Part shown: piece by piece, positions 33,882-44,767 of the stretch
Layout of the letters: each line of letters starts with the position of its first letter
Numbering within the stretch: the stretch's first letter is position 1
NCBI RefSeq assembly: GCF_900460955.1
Contig: NZ_UFUW01000001.1
Span: forward strand, 2,155,001-2,219,000
Length of the DNA: 64,000 nucleotides
DNA from: Cardiobacterium valvarum
GTDB taxonomy: Bacteria > Pseudomonadota > Gammaproteobacteria > Cardiobacteriales > Cardiobacteriaceae
Reading direction: 5' to 3'
Position numbers and translations under genes: made by a program
Notes under the pieces: model-generated
What the model was told of the DNA's origin: nothing
The model's input: the letters and a program-made list of their open reading frames with translations, nothing else
Databases searched by the model: none

Positions 33882-34568
33882 ATGAGAATTGCAGTCTTAA
33901 ATTATAGCGGTAATGTTGGGAAAACAACGCTGTCCCGCGATTTGCTGAAATATCGTATGCCGGACCATCAGATCATAACTGTAGAATCAGTTAACAGTGA
34001 TGGCAAGGAAACCCTAGTCATAAGAGGGGATAAAGGAGACGACATTTATACAGAGATGCTGCTTAACGAAAATATAATACTTGACATAGGATCATCAAAT
34101 CTTGAATCTTTTATCCATAGCACTGAGAAAGAAAGTGAGATTATAGAGAGCATTGACCTATTCGTTATTCCCGTAACAGGCGAGAAAAAACAGCAAGCAG
34201 ATAGTATAAAAACGATGCAGGACATTCTGATAATGGGTGTTCAGCCAGAACAGATTAGGATAGTATTTAATCAGGTCAATGATAATATAGATCCAAAGGA
34301 AGTATTTGAGCAAGTTATACTGGCGGCACGAAAGCTTAATATTCCTGTTAATACTGAGAACCTAATATTTCGCCATGACTTATATACAAATGGACAATCT
34401 TTGGAAGATATGATCAGCACAACGGACTACAAGGCCAAAATGCAAGAGGCAAAAGCTGCCGGGGAACAAGAAAAGGCCAGAGAGTACGCGATGAAACACG
34501 TTCGCCAACGTAAGTTAGCGTCATTAGATCAACGCCTGACCGAAATCTTTGAACGCATCATGTCATGA
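33882..34568 (+). CDS. StbB/ParA-like ATPase
   Basis: The 228-residue product has a deviant ParA-type Walker A in NYSGNVGKTTL (about residues 6-16), a later IILDIGSSN box (Walker B-like, about 68) and a VIPVTGEKKQ segment. StbB is needed for conjugation in R388. The 3' end overlaps the next gene by 4 bp. Confidence 0.8.
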   Translation: MRIAVLNYSGNVGKTTLSRDLLKYRMPDHQIITVESVNSDGKETLVIRGDKGDDIYTEMLLNENIILDIGSSNLESFIHSTEKESEIIESIDLFVIPVTGEKKQQADSIKTMQDILIMGVQPEQIRIVFNQVNDNIDPKEVFEQVILAARKLNIPVNTENLIFRHDLYTNGQSLEDMISTTDYKAKMQEAKAAGEQEKAREYAMKHVRQRKLASLDQRLTEIFERIMS

Positions 34569-34870
34569 CTTCTGAATATGCTAAAACAGATCCTCGAATG
34601 ATTTTACTGGATGTTTACAGTGAGATTATCGACTGCCGCGAGGAACTTAAATTAATGCGGAAAGATCTTGCAGAAGTGAGAATAGAGTTTAACGCGATGC
34701 TACAAACGGCTAATGATTTTCAGAGAGTAATGTTGCAGATCCAAAGAGAAATCCCATCACTTGTAGGTAATGCAGCTATGAATGCTTTTGAGCAGGAGTT
34801 GAGAAAGGCACAAGAACGACATTCTAAAATGCAAAAACGTTCCTGGTGGCGACGTTTGATAAATAATTGA
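34565..34870 (+). CDS. StbC-like small coiled-coil protein
   Basis: The 101-residue product is helical with heptad-like patterns (EELKLMRKDLAEVRIEFNAM) and a basic C-terminus ending KRSWWRRLINN. It completes a stbABC-like operon. Its function is unknown beyond the operon context. Confidence 0.6.
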   Translation: MTSEYAKTDPRMILLDVYSEIIDCREELKLMRKDLAEVRIEFNAMLQTANDFQRVMLQIQREIPSLVGNAAMNAFEQELRKAQERHSKMQKRSWWRRLINN

Positions 34871-35029
34871 ATTGATACGTCGATTCATTTAATTCAAGGG
34901 GTAATGTGAAATCTACATTGCCCCTTCCTCAATTTGTGCTGAGAAGAAGATGATCATTACATGACTTATTGCTATTGATGCCGCAAGTTGTCAATCCTAA
35001 CCACACTGCCAGCATTGATAACAAATCTT

Positions 35030-36600
35030 GACCGCCCAAACACCGACACGGAGTGCCGAGGTTCAACGCCGAGGTTCTGCACCAGGGTTCTACGCCGGGA
35101 CACCACACGCAGAAATCAGGGAAGTAGAGCCGTCGTCACCAATCACCTGACTTTCCGCCATCGATTACGTCCACCGACACCGGCCACCGACACCGGCCAC
35201 CGACACCGGCCACCAACACCGACCATCAGCACCGGCCAGCTCAAATGCCGACACAGAGCGCCGAGGTTCTGCGCCGGGGTTCTACGCCGGGGTTCTACGC
35301 CGGGGTTCTACGCCGGGGTTCTACGCCGGGGTTCTACGCCGGGGTTCTACGCCGGGGTTCTACGCCGGGGTTCTACGCCGGGGTTCTACGCCGGGGTTCT
35401 ACGCCGGGGTTCTACGCCGGGGTTCTACGCCGGGACGCCACACGCAGAAATCAGGGAAGTAGAGCCGTCGTCACCAATCACCTGACTTTCCGCCATCGAT
35501 TACGCCCACCGACACCGGCCATCGACACCGGCCATCGACACCGGCCATCGACACCGGCCATCGACACCGGCCATCGACACCGGCCATCGACACCGGCCAC
35601 CGACACCGGCCACCAACACCGGCCACCAACACCGGCCACCAACACCGACCATCAGCACCGGCCATCAGCACCGGCCAGCTCAAATGCCGACACAGAGCGC
35701 CGAGGTTCTGCGCCGGGGTTCTGCACCAGGGTTCTGCACCAGGGTTCTACCCCGGGACACCACACGCAGAAATCAGGGAAGTAGAGCCGTCGTCACCAAT
35801 CACCTGACTTTCCGCCATCGATTACGTCCACCGACACCGGCCACCGACACCGGCCACCGACACCGGCCACCGACACCGGCCACCGACACCGGCCACCGAC
35901 ACCGGCCACCAACACCGGCCACCAACACCGACCATCAGCACCGGCCAGCTCAAATGCCGACACAGAGCGCCGAGGTTCTGCGCCGGGGTTCTGCGCCGGG
36001 GTTCTGCGCCGGGGTTCTGCACCGGGGTTCTGCACCGGGGTTCTACGCCGGGGTTCTACGCCGGGGTTCTACGCCGGGGTTCTACGCCGGGGTTCTACGC
36101 CGAGGTTCTACGCCGAGGTTCTACGCCGAGGTTCTACGCCGAGGTTCTACGCCGAGGTTCTACGCCGAGGTTCTGCACCAGGGTTCTGCACCAGGGTTCT
36201 ACGCCGGGACACCACACGCAGAAATCAGGGAAGTAGAGCCGTCGTCACCAATCACCTGACTTTCCGCCATCGATTACGTCCACCGACACCGGCCACCGAC
36301 ACCGGCCACCAACACCGGCCACCAACACCGGCCACCAACACCGACCATCAGCACCGGCCAGCCCAAATGCCGACACAGAGCGCCGAGGTTCTACGCCGAG
36401 GTTCTGCACCAGGGTTCTACGCCGGGACACCACACGCAGAAATCAGGGAAGTAGAGCCGTCGTCACCAATCACCTGACTTTCCACCATCGATTACGTCCA
36501 CCGACACCGACTATCAGCACCGGCCAGCCCAAATGCCGACACAGAGCGCCGAGGTTCTACGCCGGGACGCCCACACGCAGAGAACAGAGAAGTAGAGCCA
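35030..36600. repeat. Nested 13-bp minisatellite (five to six superunits)
   Basis: Two different 13-bp units alternate in blocks: CCACCGACACCGG-type (about 5, 13, 9, 6 and 2 copies) and GGGGTTCTACGCC-type (up to about 13 and about 18 copies). They are separated by two conserved spacers, one with CACACGCAGAAATCAGGG (about 35106, 35440, 35763, 36215, 36434, with a divergent copy near 36572), the other with CAAATGCCGACACAGAGCG. All frames are open within blocks, because a 13-bp period without stops cycles through all frames, so apparent long ORFs here are not evidence of genes. 34871-35029 holds no recognisable feature. Confidence 0.88.
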
Positions 36601-36694
36601 ACACCAGCATCCATCACCTGATCTCTCGGCATCAATACCGCTGCTGACATCGGCCATCGAATCAGTTGTTTGTAACCTATTGTTTTTCAAATAA

Positions 36695-36802
36695 ACTACG
36701 TAAACTACATGTTCAACTACATCTATTTTTTTATAATCCATCAGAAACATGCTTATATTCAATATGTTATAAATATTCAACTACAAACTACATCAACTAC
36801 AT
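36695..36802. repeat. Two clusters of AACTAC repeats at ICE right end
   Basis: Three AACTAC(A/G)T copies at about 36695-36722 and three at about 36776-36802, in AT-rich DNA. The complementary GTAGTTG motif occurs twice downstream of the integrase (3265-3285). They could be excisionase or integrase sites. Confidence 0.5.
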
Positions 36803-36843
36803 GATTTTCTTCGTTTTTGTATATATTCCTTTGGTATAAGAAC

Positions 36844-36862
36844 ATGGGGAATGTTTGGGGAA
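36844..36862 (+). promoter_or_regulatory. Candidate integrase arm-binding direct repeat, right
   Basis: TGGGGAAT twice with 3 bases between, matching the left pair at 1860-1881 (4 bases between). It supports an element end between here and the repeat array at 36929. Confidence 0.4.
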
Positions 36863-36928
36863 TCATTGTGATATTTAAAAACCATAATCTATTGAAACAA
36901 GATAATATTTTTACAAAAGTATCTTTCC

Positions 36929-37003
36929 CCAAGCGAGATAAACACTGACTCCGCCAAGCGGGATAAACACTGACTCCGCCAAGCGGGATAAACACTGACT
37001 TCC
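36929..37003. repeat. Right-end array of the 25-bp host repeat (3 units)
   Basis: Units start at 36929, 36954 and 36979 with the same 25-bp period as the left array. The first carries the CAAGCGAGATA variant (36930-36940) shared with the last left unit, so it is the candidate attR. The ICE therefore appears to be inserted in a host repeat array between rluD and a thioesterase gene. Confidence 0.85.
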
Positions 37004-37026
37004 CGCCTATCCAGCCGACCGCGTTA

Positions 37027-37425
37027 CTACATATCCTGCGCAGCGGCCAACCGCGTGGCGAAATCCGGCGGGAAGCGAGTCGGTTTGCGGCGCACGGCAT
37101 CCACGCACACCAAGAGAACCCGTGATGTTGCGCAGCATCGCCCGCCGCTCCAAATCTCCGCCTCAATCTCCAGCGAACCGCCGCGCACATTCTTGAGCAA
37201 CGAGCGCACCTCCACCGTCGCTGGAAAGACAATTTCCGCGAGGAATTTGCAACCAATATTAGCGACCACCAGCATCGGCAGCGGTGCCTCACCGCACACC
37301 GCCGCAAGGCATGCCACCCGCGCCGATTCCAGATAACGGAAGAACACCGTATGGTTGACGTGCCCATAAGCATCCATGTCGCCCCAGCGCACCTCACCCT
37401 GCCACACATGAACCCACACATTCAT
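37027..37425 (-). CDS. Acyl-CoA thioesterase, hotdog fold (4HBT/YbgC-like)
   Basis: The product of about 132 residues has the hotdog thioesterase motif [20 protein letters not shown] with the Asp and His-containing region near residue 16-27, and ESARVA downstream. ATG 37425 is preferred over upstream alternatives because a GGGGTG site is placed 5 bases before it and the N-terminus then starts like family members. It likely hydrolyses short or medium acyl-CoA. It is core chromosome, next to the ICE end. Confidence 0.83.
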   Translation of the reverse strand: MNVWVHVWQGEVRWGDMDAYGHVNHTVFFRYLESARVACLAAVCGEAPLPMLVVANIGCKFLAEIVFPATVEVRSLLKNVRGGSLEIEAEIWSGGRCCATSRVLLVCVDAVRRKPTRFPPDFATRLAAAQDM

Positions 37426-37526
37426 CACAACACCCCACAGAAAAACACATACCATCAGCGAAAATAACGCTGAACTTTGCTAACATTGCCGCAGCATTAT
37501 CCGCTAAACCATTAAGGAAACTCCCC

Positions 37527-38687
37527 ATGAATCTACACGAATACCAAGCCAAAACGCTCTTTCGCGCCTATGGCGTGGATACCCCGCGCGGCCAGCTCGC
37601 GCATAGCCCGGATGAAGCCGTCGCTGCTGCCGAAGCCCTGGGTGGCAACGTTTGGGTCGTCAAAGCCCAAGTACATGCCGGCGGACGCGGCAAAGCAGGC
37701 GGTGTTAAAGTCGCCAAAAGCCTCGATGAAGTACGGCAGTACGCCAGCCAGATGATTGGCAGCACCCTGAAAACGAAACAAACCGGCGATGTCGGCCTAC
37801 CTATTCATAAAGTCCTCATCGAAGAAGGCCTCAACATCGTCAAAGAACTTTACCTCTCCGTCGTGGTTGATCGCGCCAGCAAACGCGTATCCATCATCGC
37901 CAGCGCCGAAGGCGGCATGGACATCGAAGAAGTCGCCGAAAAAAGCCCGGAAAAAATCCACAGTATCGGGGTTGACCCCGCCGCCGGTTATTTCCCCTAC
38001 ATCGGTCGCCGCCTCGGCTTCGCCATGGGACTCGACAAAAAACAAGTCGGCCAGCTCGCCACCCTGCTGCAAGGCCTCTACACACTCTTCATCGAAAAAG
38101 ACCTGAGCATGGTCGAAATCAACCCGCTCATCATCACCGGCGACGGCAAACTGCTCGCGCTCGACGCCAAAATCGGCACCGACGACAACGCCCTCTACCG
38201 CCACAAAGACCTCGCCGAAATGCGCGACCCGACGCAAGAAGACGAGCGCGAAAACAAAGCACAAGAACTCGAACTCAACTACGTCGCCCTCGACGGCAAC
38301 ATCGGCTGCATGGTCAACGGAGCGGGGCTGGCCATGGCGACAATGGACATCATCAAACTGCACGGCGGCGAGCCGGCGAACTTCCTTGACGTGGGCGGTG
38401 GCGCAACTGCAGAGCGCGTCAAAGAAGCCTTCAAACTCATCCTCACCGCGCCGCAAGTCAAGTCCATCCTGGTCAACATCTTCGGCGGCATCGTCAGATG
38501 CGACCTCATCGCCGAAGGCATCATCAACGCCGCCAAAGAAATCGACCTGAAAGTGCCGGTCGTCGCCCGCTTGCAAGGCACCAACGTCGAACTGGGCCGG
38601 AAAATGCTCGACGAAAGCGGTCTCGCCATCACCTCGGCGGAGGATCTCACCGACGCCGCGCAAAAAGCCGTTGCCGTAGCCAAATAA
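37527..38687 (+). CDS. sucC: Succinyl-CoA synthetase beta subunit
   Basis: The 386-residue product has the ATP-grasp start [17 protein letters not shown], the [17 protein letters not shown] motif and the C-terminal [15 protein letters not shown] segment, full length for SucC. It makes ATP or GTP from succinyl-CoA in the TCA cycle with SucD, 9 bp downstream. AAGGAAA precedes the start. Confidence 0.97.
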   Translation: MNLHEYQAKTLFRAYGVDTPRGQLAHSPDEAVAAAEALGGNVWVVKAQVHAGGRGKAGGVKVAKSLDEVRQYASQMIGSTLKTKQTGDVGLPIHKVLIEEGLNIVKELYLSVVVDRASKRVSIIASAEGGMDIEEVAEKSPEKIHSIGVDPAAGYFPYIGRRLGFAMGLDKKQVGQLATLLQGLYTLFIEKDLSMVEINPLIITGDGKLLALDAKIGTDDNALYRHKDLAEMRDPTQEDERENKAQELELNYVALDGNIGCMVNGAGLAMATMDIIKLHGGEPANFLDVGGGATAERVKEAFKLILTAPQVKSILVNIFGGIVRCDLIAEGIINAAKEIDLKVPVVARLQGTNVELGRKMLDESGLAITSAEDLTDAAQKAVAVAK

Positions 38688-38696
38688 GGAATCCCC

Positions 38697-39569
38697 ATGA
38701 GCATCTACATTAACAAAAACACCAAAATCATCTGCCAGGGCTACACCGGCTCACAAGGTACCTTCCACAGCGAACAGGCCATCGCCTACGGCACCAACCT
38801 CGTCGGCGGCGTCACCCCCGGCAAAGGCGGGCAAACCCACCTCGACCGCCCTGTCTTCAACAACTGCCATGAAGCCGTGCAGGCCACCGGCGCGAATGCA
38901 AGCATGATCTTCGTGCCGCCCCCCTTTGCCGCTGATTCCATCCTCGAAGCGGTGGATGCCGGCATCGAAGTCATCGCCTGCATCACCGAAGGCATCCCCG
39001 TGCTGGACATGATGAAAGTGAAAGCGGCCATCAGCGGCACCAACGTGCGCCTCATCGGCCCGAACTGCCCCGGCGTCATCACCCCCGGCGAATGCAAAAT
39101 GGGCATCATGCCCGGCCACATCCACCAGGCGGGCGTCGTCGGCATCGTCTCGCGTTCCGGCACGCTGACCTATGAAGCCGTGCACCAAACTACCGGCATC
39201 GGCCTCGGCCAGTCCACCTGCGTTGGCATCGGCGGCGACCCCATCAACGGCACCAGCTTCGTGGACGTGCTTGCTGCCTTCCAGGCCGACCCGCAGACCA
39301 AAGGCATCGTCATGGTCGGCGAAATCGGCGGCAGCGCCGAAGAAGAAGCGGCGGACTACATCAAGGGAAACGTGACGAAACCCGTGGTTGCCTACATCGC
39401 GGGCGTCACCGCTCCGCCCGGCAAACGCATGGGCCACGCCGGTGCCATCATCGCCGGTGGCAAAGGCACTGCCGCCGACAAATTCCGCGCCCTGGAAGCG
39501 GCAGGTGTCGCCACCGTCCGCTCCCCGGCTGATATCGGCAGCACCCTGAAAAAACTGATGAACGCCTGA
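38697..39569 (+). CDS. sucD: Succinyl-CoA synthetase alpha subunit
   Basis: The 290-residue product has the Rossmann CoA-binding N-terminus ([16 protein letters not shown]), and the phospho-His region GHAGAII (active His about residue 247). It pairs with SucC. A strong terminator follows at 39595. Confidence 0.97.
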   Translation: MSIYINKNTKIICQGYTGSQGTFHSEQAIAYGTNLVGGVTPGKGGQTHLDRPVFNNCHEAVQATGANASMIFVPPPFAADSILEAVDAGIEVIACITEGIPVLDMMKVKAAISGTNVRLIGPNCPGVITPGECKMGIMPGHIHQAGVVGIVSRSGTLTYEAVHQTTGIGLGQSTCVGIGGDPINGTSFVDVLAAFQADPQTKGIVMVGEIGGSAEEEAADYIKGNVTKPVVAYIAGVTAPPGKRMGHAGAIIAGGKGTAADKFRALEAAGVATVRSPADIGSTLKKLMNA

Positions 39570-39594
39570 ACGTCCCACCTCTCCGCAAAAAAAA

Positions 39595-39621
39595 AGCCCG
39601 TACTGGCGGGCTTTTTTTTTT
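39595..39621 (+). terminator. Terminator after sucCD
   Basis: AGCCCG pairs with CGGGCT across TACTGG, preceded by nine or more A and followed by ten T, so it can work on both strands. Confidence 0.9.
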
Positions 39622-39737
39622 GCCGTTAAGCTGCCGCTTATGGACGTTCGGTATAAACACAAGCTCTTCAAGCGGCGTGGTTACTGGGCCCGGCAAGCGG
39701 CCAAGAAGGGTGTTTCGTCGTGTACGAAGATCAATTC

Positions 39738-39768
39738 AAAAAAACACTTCCCGTGGGAAGCGTTTTTT
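39738..39768 (-). terminator. Terminator after prlC
   Basis: CTTCCC-GT-GGGAAG with A-rich left and T-rich right flanks lies 20 bp beyond the prlC stop on the minus strand. Between the two terminators are decayed copies of the host repeat (CAAGCGGCG near 39670 and 39697). Confidence 0.8.
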
Positions 39769-39787
39769 ATGGGCAGCAGCAACGTCA

Positions 39788-41821
39788 TCAGCGGATGCCG
39801 CTCTGTTGCAGCAGCGCATCCACGCGCGGTTCGCGGCCACGGAAGGCGATGAAGCTCGCCATGCTGGGGCGGCTGCCGCCGGTCGCAAGGATTTCGTCGC
39901 GGAAGCGGGCACCGGTCGCCGCGTTGAAGACGCCTTCTTCTTCAAACGCCGCGAAACTGTCCGCCGAGAGGACTTCCGCCCATTTGTAGCTGTAATAGCC
40001 CGCTGCGTAGCCGCCCGCGAAGATGTGGCTGAATTGCATCGGGAAGCGGTTTGCCGCATAGGCGGGGGTAACGGCGACGGCAGCACGCACGGCGGCGTGT
40101 ACGTCCAGCGTTTTGTCGCGCCATGCTGTGCCGCTGTGGTAGCGGAAGTCGAACAGGGCAAATTCGAGCTGGCGCAGCATCGCCATCGCTGACTGGAAGT
40201 TTTTTGCGGCGATCAGTTTGTTGTAGAGCTCGTCAGGCAGCGGTGCGCCGCTGTCTTTGTGCCGCGTCATGCCGGCCAGCGCTTCGCGGTCGTAGCAGTA
40301 GTTTTCCATGAACTGACTGGGCTGTTCGACGGCATCCCATTCGACACCGTTGATGCCGGAGATGGAATAGATGTCCACGTCGGTGAGCATGTGGTGCAGG
40401 CCGTGCCCAAATTCGTGGAAAAGGGTGGTGACTTCTTGATGGGTGAGGCAGGCTTCGCTGTCGCCCACGGGCGGTGTGAAGTTGCAGACGAGGTAGGCGA
40501 CGGGCAGTTGTAATGCACCGTTGTCGCGGAAGCGGGAGACGGCGCCATCCATCCATGCGCCGCCGCGTTTTTTGGCGCGGGCGTAGGGGTCGAGGTAGAA
40601 CTGGGCGCGCAGGCTACCATCGGCGTTCAACACGTCGTAGGCAAGCACGTCTTTATGCCAGGTGCTGAGGCTGTGGTTGGTGCGGAAATGGACGCCGAAG
40701 AGGCGCTGGCTGATGGCAAAGAGGCCGTCGATGACGGTGCTGATGGGGAAGTAGGGGCGCAGGTCTTCTTGCGAGAGGGCGTATTGCGCCTGGCGCAGTT
40801 TTTCGGCGGCGTAGGCCACGTCCCACGGGGCGAGGTCGGCAAGCGAAAGTTCACGGGCGGCGTAGTCGCGCAGCGCCGCCATTTCCGCTTCGCCCGCTGC
40901 TTTGCTTTTGCCGACGAGATCGTCGAGGAAAGCGAAGACGGCTTGCGGCTGTTTCGCCATTTTGTCGGCAACGGATAGCGCGGCGTAGTCGGCGTAGCCG
41001 AGGATTTCCGCCTGGCGCGCGCGCAGGCGCATGGTCTCTTCGATGATGGCGGCGTTGTCGTACTGGCCGTCGTCGGCAAGTTCGCTGGCGCGGGCGTTGT
41101 AGGCGCGATATACGGTTTCGCGCAGCTCGCGGTCATCGGCGTAGGTGAGGACGGGGATGACGACGGGCGCATCGAGTGTCAGGCAGTAGCCGTCCATGTC
41201 GCGCTGGCGGGCGAGATCGGCCAGCAGGGGTTTGATGGCCTCCGGCAGTCCGCTGAGGCGGGCGTCGTCAGCCAGCGGCAGGCGCCAGGCGTTGGTGGCG
41301 TCCAGCACGTTGTTGGAAAAGCGGCTGGCAAGTTCAGTGAGACGCTGGCTGTTGGCGCGGAATTCGGCTTTGGCGTCATCCGGCAGGGCGACGCCGTGAC
41401 GCTCGAAGGATTCGAGGCTGTCGTCAACGACTTTCTGCTGCGCAGCGCTGAGACGCGGGTATTTATCGCCCGCTTGCAGCGCGCGCACCGCTTGGTAGAG
41501 GCCGTTGTGCTGGGCGAGATCGGTGCCATAGGCGGCCAGTTCGGGCAGGATTTTTTCGTAGGCGGCGCGCCATTCGTCGCTACTCTGCACGCCGTGCAGG
41601 TGGCTGATAGGCGAAACGGCTTTGCTGAGGCGGTTCGCCATGCGTTCCAGCGGCTGCATCAAGGTATCCCAGGTTGGCGCGGTCAGTGTCGCGAGGCGTT
41701 CCGTTTCGGCGCGGTTTTCTTTAATGATGGCGAAGATGGCATCAATGTGTCCGGGTTTGATGCGGGCGAAATCGGGCGCGGCAGGCGGGTGATAGAGCGG
41801 GTTTTGACTGAAATCGGTCAT
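39788..41821 (-). CDS. prlC: Oligopeptidase A (M3 metallopeptidase)
   Basis: The 677-residue product has the M3 family zinc motif HEFGH within VTTLFHEFGHGLHHML (about residue 465), the downstream SQFMENYCY Glu ligand region, and the typical N-terminus (TDFSQNPLYHPP). It degrades signal peptides and short peptides in the cytoplasm. Confidence 0.95.
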   Translation of the reverse strand: MTDFSQNPLYHPPAAPDFARIKPGHIDAIFAIIKENRAETERLATLTAPTWDTLMQPLERMANRLSKAVSPISHLHGVQSSDEWRAAYEKILPELAAYGTDLAQHNGLYQAVRALQAGDKYPRLSAAQQKVVDDSLESFERHGVALPDDAKAEFRANSQRLTELASRFSNNVLDATNAWRLPLADDARLSGLPEAIKPLLADLARQRDMDGYCLTLDAPVVIPVLTYADDRELRETVYRAYNARASELADDGQYDNAAIIEETMRLRARQAEILGYADYAALSVADKMAKQPQAVFAFLDDLVGKSKAAGEAEMAALRDYAARELSLADLAPWDVAYAAEKLRQAQYALSQEDLRPYFPISTVIDGLFAISQRLFGVHFRTNHSLSTWHKDVLAYDVLNADGSLRAQFYLDPYARAKKRGGAWMDGAVSRFRDNGALQLPVAYLVCNFTPPVGDSEACLTHQEVTTLFHEFGHGLHHMLTDVDIYSISGINGVEWDAVEQPSQFMENYCYDREALAGMTRHKDSGAPLPDELYNKLIAAKNFQSAMAMLRQLEFALFDFRYHSGTAWRDKTLDVHAAVRAAVAVTPAYAANRFPMQFSHIFAGGYAAGYYSYKWAEVLSADSFAAFEEEGVFNAATGARFRDEILATGGSRPSMASFIAFRGREPRVDALLQQSGIR

Positions 41822-42008
41822 GGGGTTTCCTGTGGATAATCGTTAAAGAGGGCGAAGTATACGCCGCAGGCGGTGAGAAGGACTTTAACATTTGCGGTGT
41901 TTTCATTGCCGCCCGACGGTAGCTTGCGTTAAAGTATGTGGCGATTTTTGGACGGTTATCGTGTTCAAAATGTCAATTCCCGAATCTTCATCTATTAGGA
42001 GACTTTGA

Positions 42009-42986
42009 ATGATGAAACGTAAGCTTTCCGTGCTGCTGACTTCGGTCGCCATCGCCGCCCTGGCGCAAGCACAAGAAAACACCGAGGCCCAAGGCGAAGC
42101 TGCCGCCCCTGCCGCTTCCGAAGGCATGACGCTGACCGTCCCGCAAGTCAAAGCTGGCGAATGTCAGGCGTTGGTGGTTATCCCGGCCAAATTCGAGCCG
42201 CGCACCGAGCAGGTTGTCATTAAAGACGCGTCCAAGACCTATGAAATCGTCCCGGCCGAATATGAAATGACGGAAGAACAAGTCGTCATCAAACCGGCCA
42301 GCAAGAAACTGGAAATCGTCCCGGCTGTCTTTGAAACCGTCGAAGAACAGATCGAAATCGAACCGGCGATGACCAATCAGGAAGTCATCCCGCCGCAATA
42401 TAACGAAGTCAAAGAAGAAGTCGTCGCCAAGCCGGCTTACATGACCGCCCGTAGCGAAGGCCCGGCGCGTACCTTCTCCTCCACCGGCGAAGCACTGCGT
42501 ATGGTGGAAGTCCCGGCAGAAATGGCGAACATCACCAAGCAGGTCGTGCAGGAAGAAGCCCGCATCAACCCGACCCAAGTTGAAGCCAAATTCAAGACCA
42601 TCAAGAAACAAAAACTGGTCAGCGAAGAAACCACGCGTGAAGTGGAAGTTCCCGCCGAATACGAGACCGTCAAAGTCAAGAAACTGGTGAAAGAAGCACA
42701 GCAAATCGAGAAAGAAATCCCGGCTGAATACGCAGAAGTCACCAAATACGAAAAAATTTCCGACGCGCAAGTCCGCTGGGAAAGCGTGCTGTGTAACGAC
42801 ACCGTGAACAGCAAAACCATCGAAGCCGTCCAGGCCGCGCTGAAAAAAGAAGGTTACCGCGTCTCCGTTGACGGCGCCCTCGGCCCTGGCACCATGAAAG
42901 CGCTGGAAGCCTACCAACGCAAACACAACCTCGGCGTTGGCGGCGTGACCCGCGAAACCCTGCAATCCATGGGCATTGAGCAATAA
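42009..42986 (+). CDS. Secreted protein with internal repeats and C-terminal peptidoglycan-binding domain
   Basis: The product of about 325 residues has a signal peptide (start of mature chain near AQENTE), a long region of repeated VPAEYETVKEQVVIKPA-like units of about 20-25 residues (about 45-255), and a PG_binding_1 domain at the C-terminus (SKTIEAVQAALKKEGYRVSV, with DGALGPGTMKALEAYQ). AGGAGA precedes ATG 42009/42012. It may tether to the cell wall. The repeats suggest an extended or fibrous shape. Confidence 0.8.
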   Translation: MMKRKLSVLLTSVAIAALAQAQENTEAQGEAAAPAASEGMTLTVPQVKAGECQALVVIPAKFEPRTEQVVIKDASKTYEIVPAEYEMTEEQVVIKPASKKLEIVPAVFETVEEQIEIEPAMTNQEVIPPQYNEVKEEVVAKPAYMTARSEGPARTFSSTGEALRMVEVPAEMANITKQVVQEEARINPTQVEAKFKTIKKQKLVSEETTREVEVPAEYETVKVKKLVKEAQQIEKEIPAEYAEVTKYEKISDAQVRWESVLCNDTVNSKTIEAVQAALKKEGYRVSVDGALGPGTMKALEAYQRKHNLGVGGVTRETLQSMGIEQ

Positions 42987-43012
42987 ACCGCCGCTCACCC
43001 GCGATGCAAAAA

Positions 43013-43036
43013 GGAAGGCGCAAGCCTTCCTTTTTT
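43013..43036 (+). terminator. Terminator after the peptidoglycan-binding protein gene
   Basis: GGAAGGC-GCAA-GCCTTCC followed by TTTTTT. Confidence 0.9.
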
Positions 43037-43052
43037 ATCAGCCTGACGATGT

Positions 43053-44246
<1,194 letters not shown>

Positions 44247-44292
44247 TGCGCACCGCTTCACCCCTTCCATAACACAAATCTAAGGACAAACC

Positions 44293-44703
44293 ATGCTATT
44301 CATCCAAGACGCCTACGCCCAAGCCGCTCCTGCCGCCCAACCCGGTGGTGGCTTATCCATCATCATGCTGGTCGTGCTGTTCGGCGCGATGTGGTTCTTC
44401 ATGATCCGCCCGCAGCAGAAAAAAATGAAAGAACACCAACTGCTCATCGGCAGCCTGAAAAAAGGCGACGAAGTTATGACCAACGGCGGCCTGATGGGGC
44501 GCGTCATCAACCTTGACAACTTCGCCATTGACCTCGAAATCGCCAAAAATACTGTCGTGCGCATCCAGCGCGGCGTCGTCGTGCAAATCCTGCCGAAAGG
44601 TTCGCTCAAAGCCAGCCTCGGCAGCAACAGCGCCGCCAACGACGACAAAAACGAAAAAGACGACAAAGCGGACGAACCTAAAGACGACAAAGAAAAAGAA
44701 TAA
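44293..44703 (+). CDS. yajC: YajC, Sec translocon accessory subunit
   Basis: The 136-residue product has one transmembrane helix (about 20-40; GGGLSIIMLVVLFGAMWFFM split across the helix) and the RPQQKKMKEHQ motif, then a highly charged Lys/Asp-rich C-terminal tail (KNEKDDKADEPKDDKEKE). The tail is longer than in E. coli YajC. Confidence 0.93.
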   Translation: MLFIQDAYAQAAPAAQPGGGLSIIMLVVLFGAMWFFMIRPQQKKMKEHQLLIGSLKKGDEVMTNGGLMGRVINLDNFAIDLEIAKNTVVRIQRGVVVQILPKGSLKASLGSNSAANDDKNEKDDKADEPKDDKEKE

Positions 44704-44717
44704 ACACCGCCCCCCCG

Positions 44718-44740
44718 AAGGCTGCCTCCGGCAGCCTTTT
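44718..44740 (+). terminator. Hairpin between yajC and secD
   Basis: AAGGCTGCC-TCC-GGCAGCCTT then TTC; a short U-tract, so attenuating rather than fully terminating. Confidence 0.6.
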
Positions 44741-44767
44741 CACTTACCAGTAACCCGGAAAACCGCC

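Noticed and set aside
34988..36259. Long frames across the minisatellite encoding 13-residue repeats
   Set aside because: A 13-bp repeat without stops opens all frames; there is no ribosome-binding site, no domain and no consistent start.
35030..36600. CRISPR array
   Set aside because: The repeats are 13 bp with no regular unique spacers, and there are no cas genes.
37797..38663. Minus-strand frames opposite sucC, sucD (38751-39671), tgt (43038-44156) and secD (44744-45832)
   Set aside because: All are antisense to conserved full-length genes with the typical GC-driven shadow composition.
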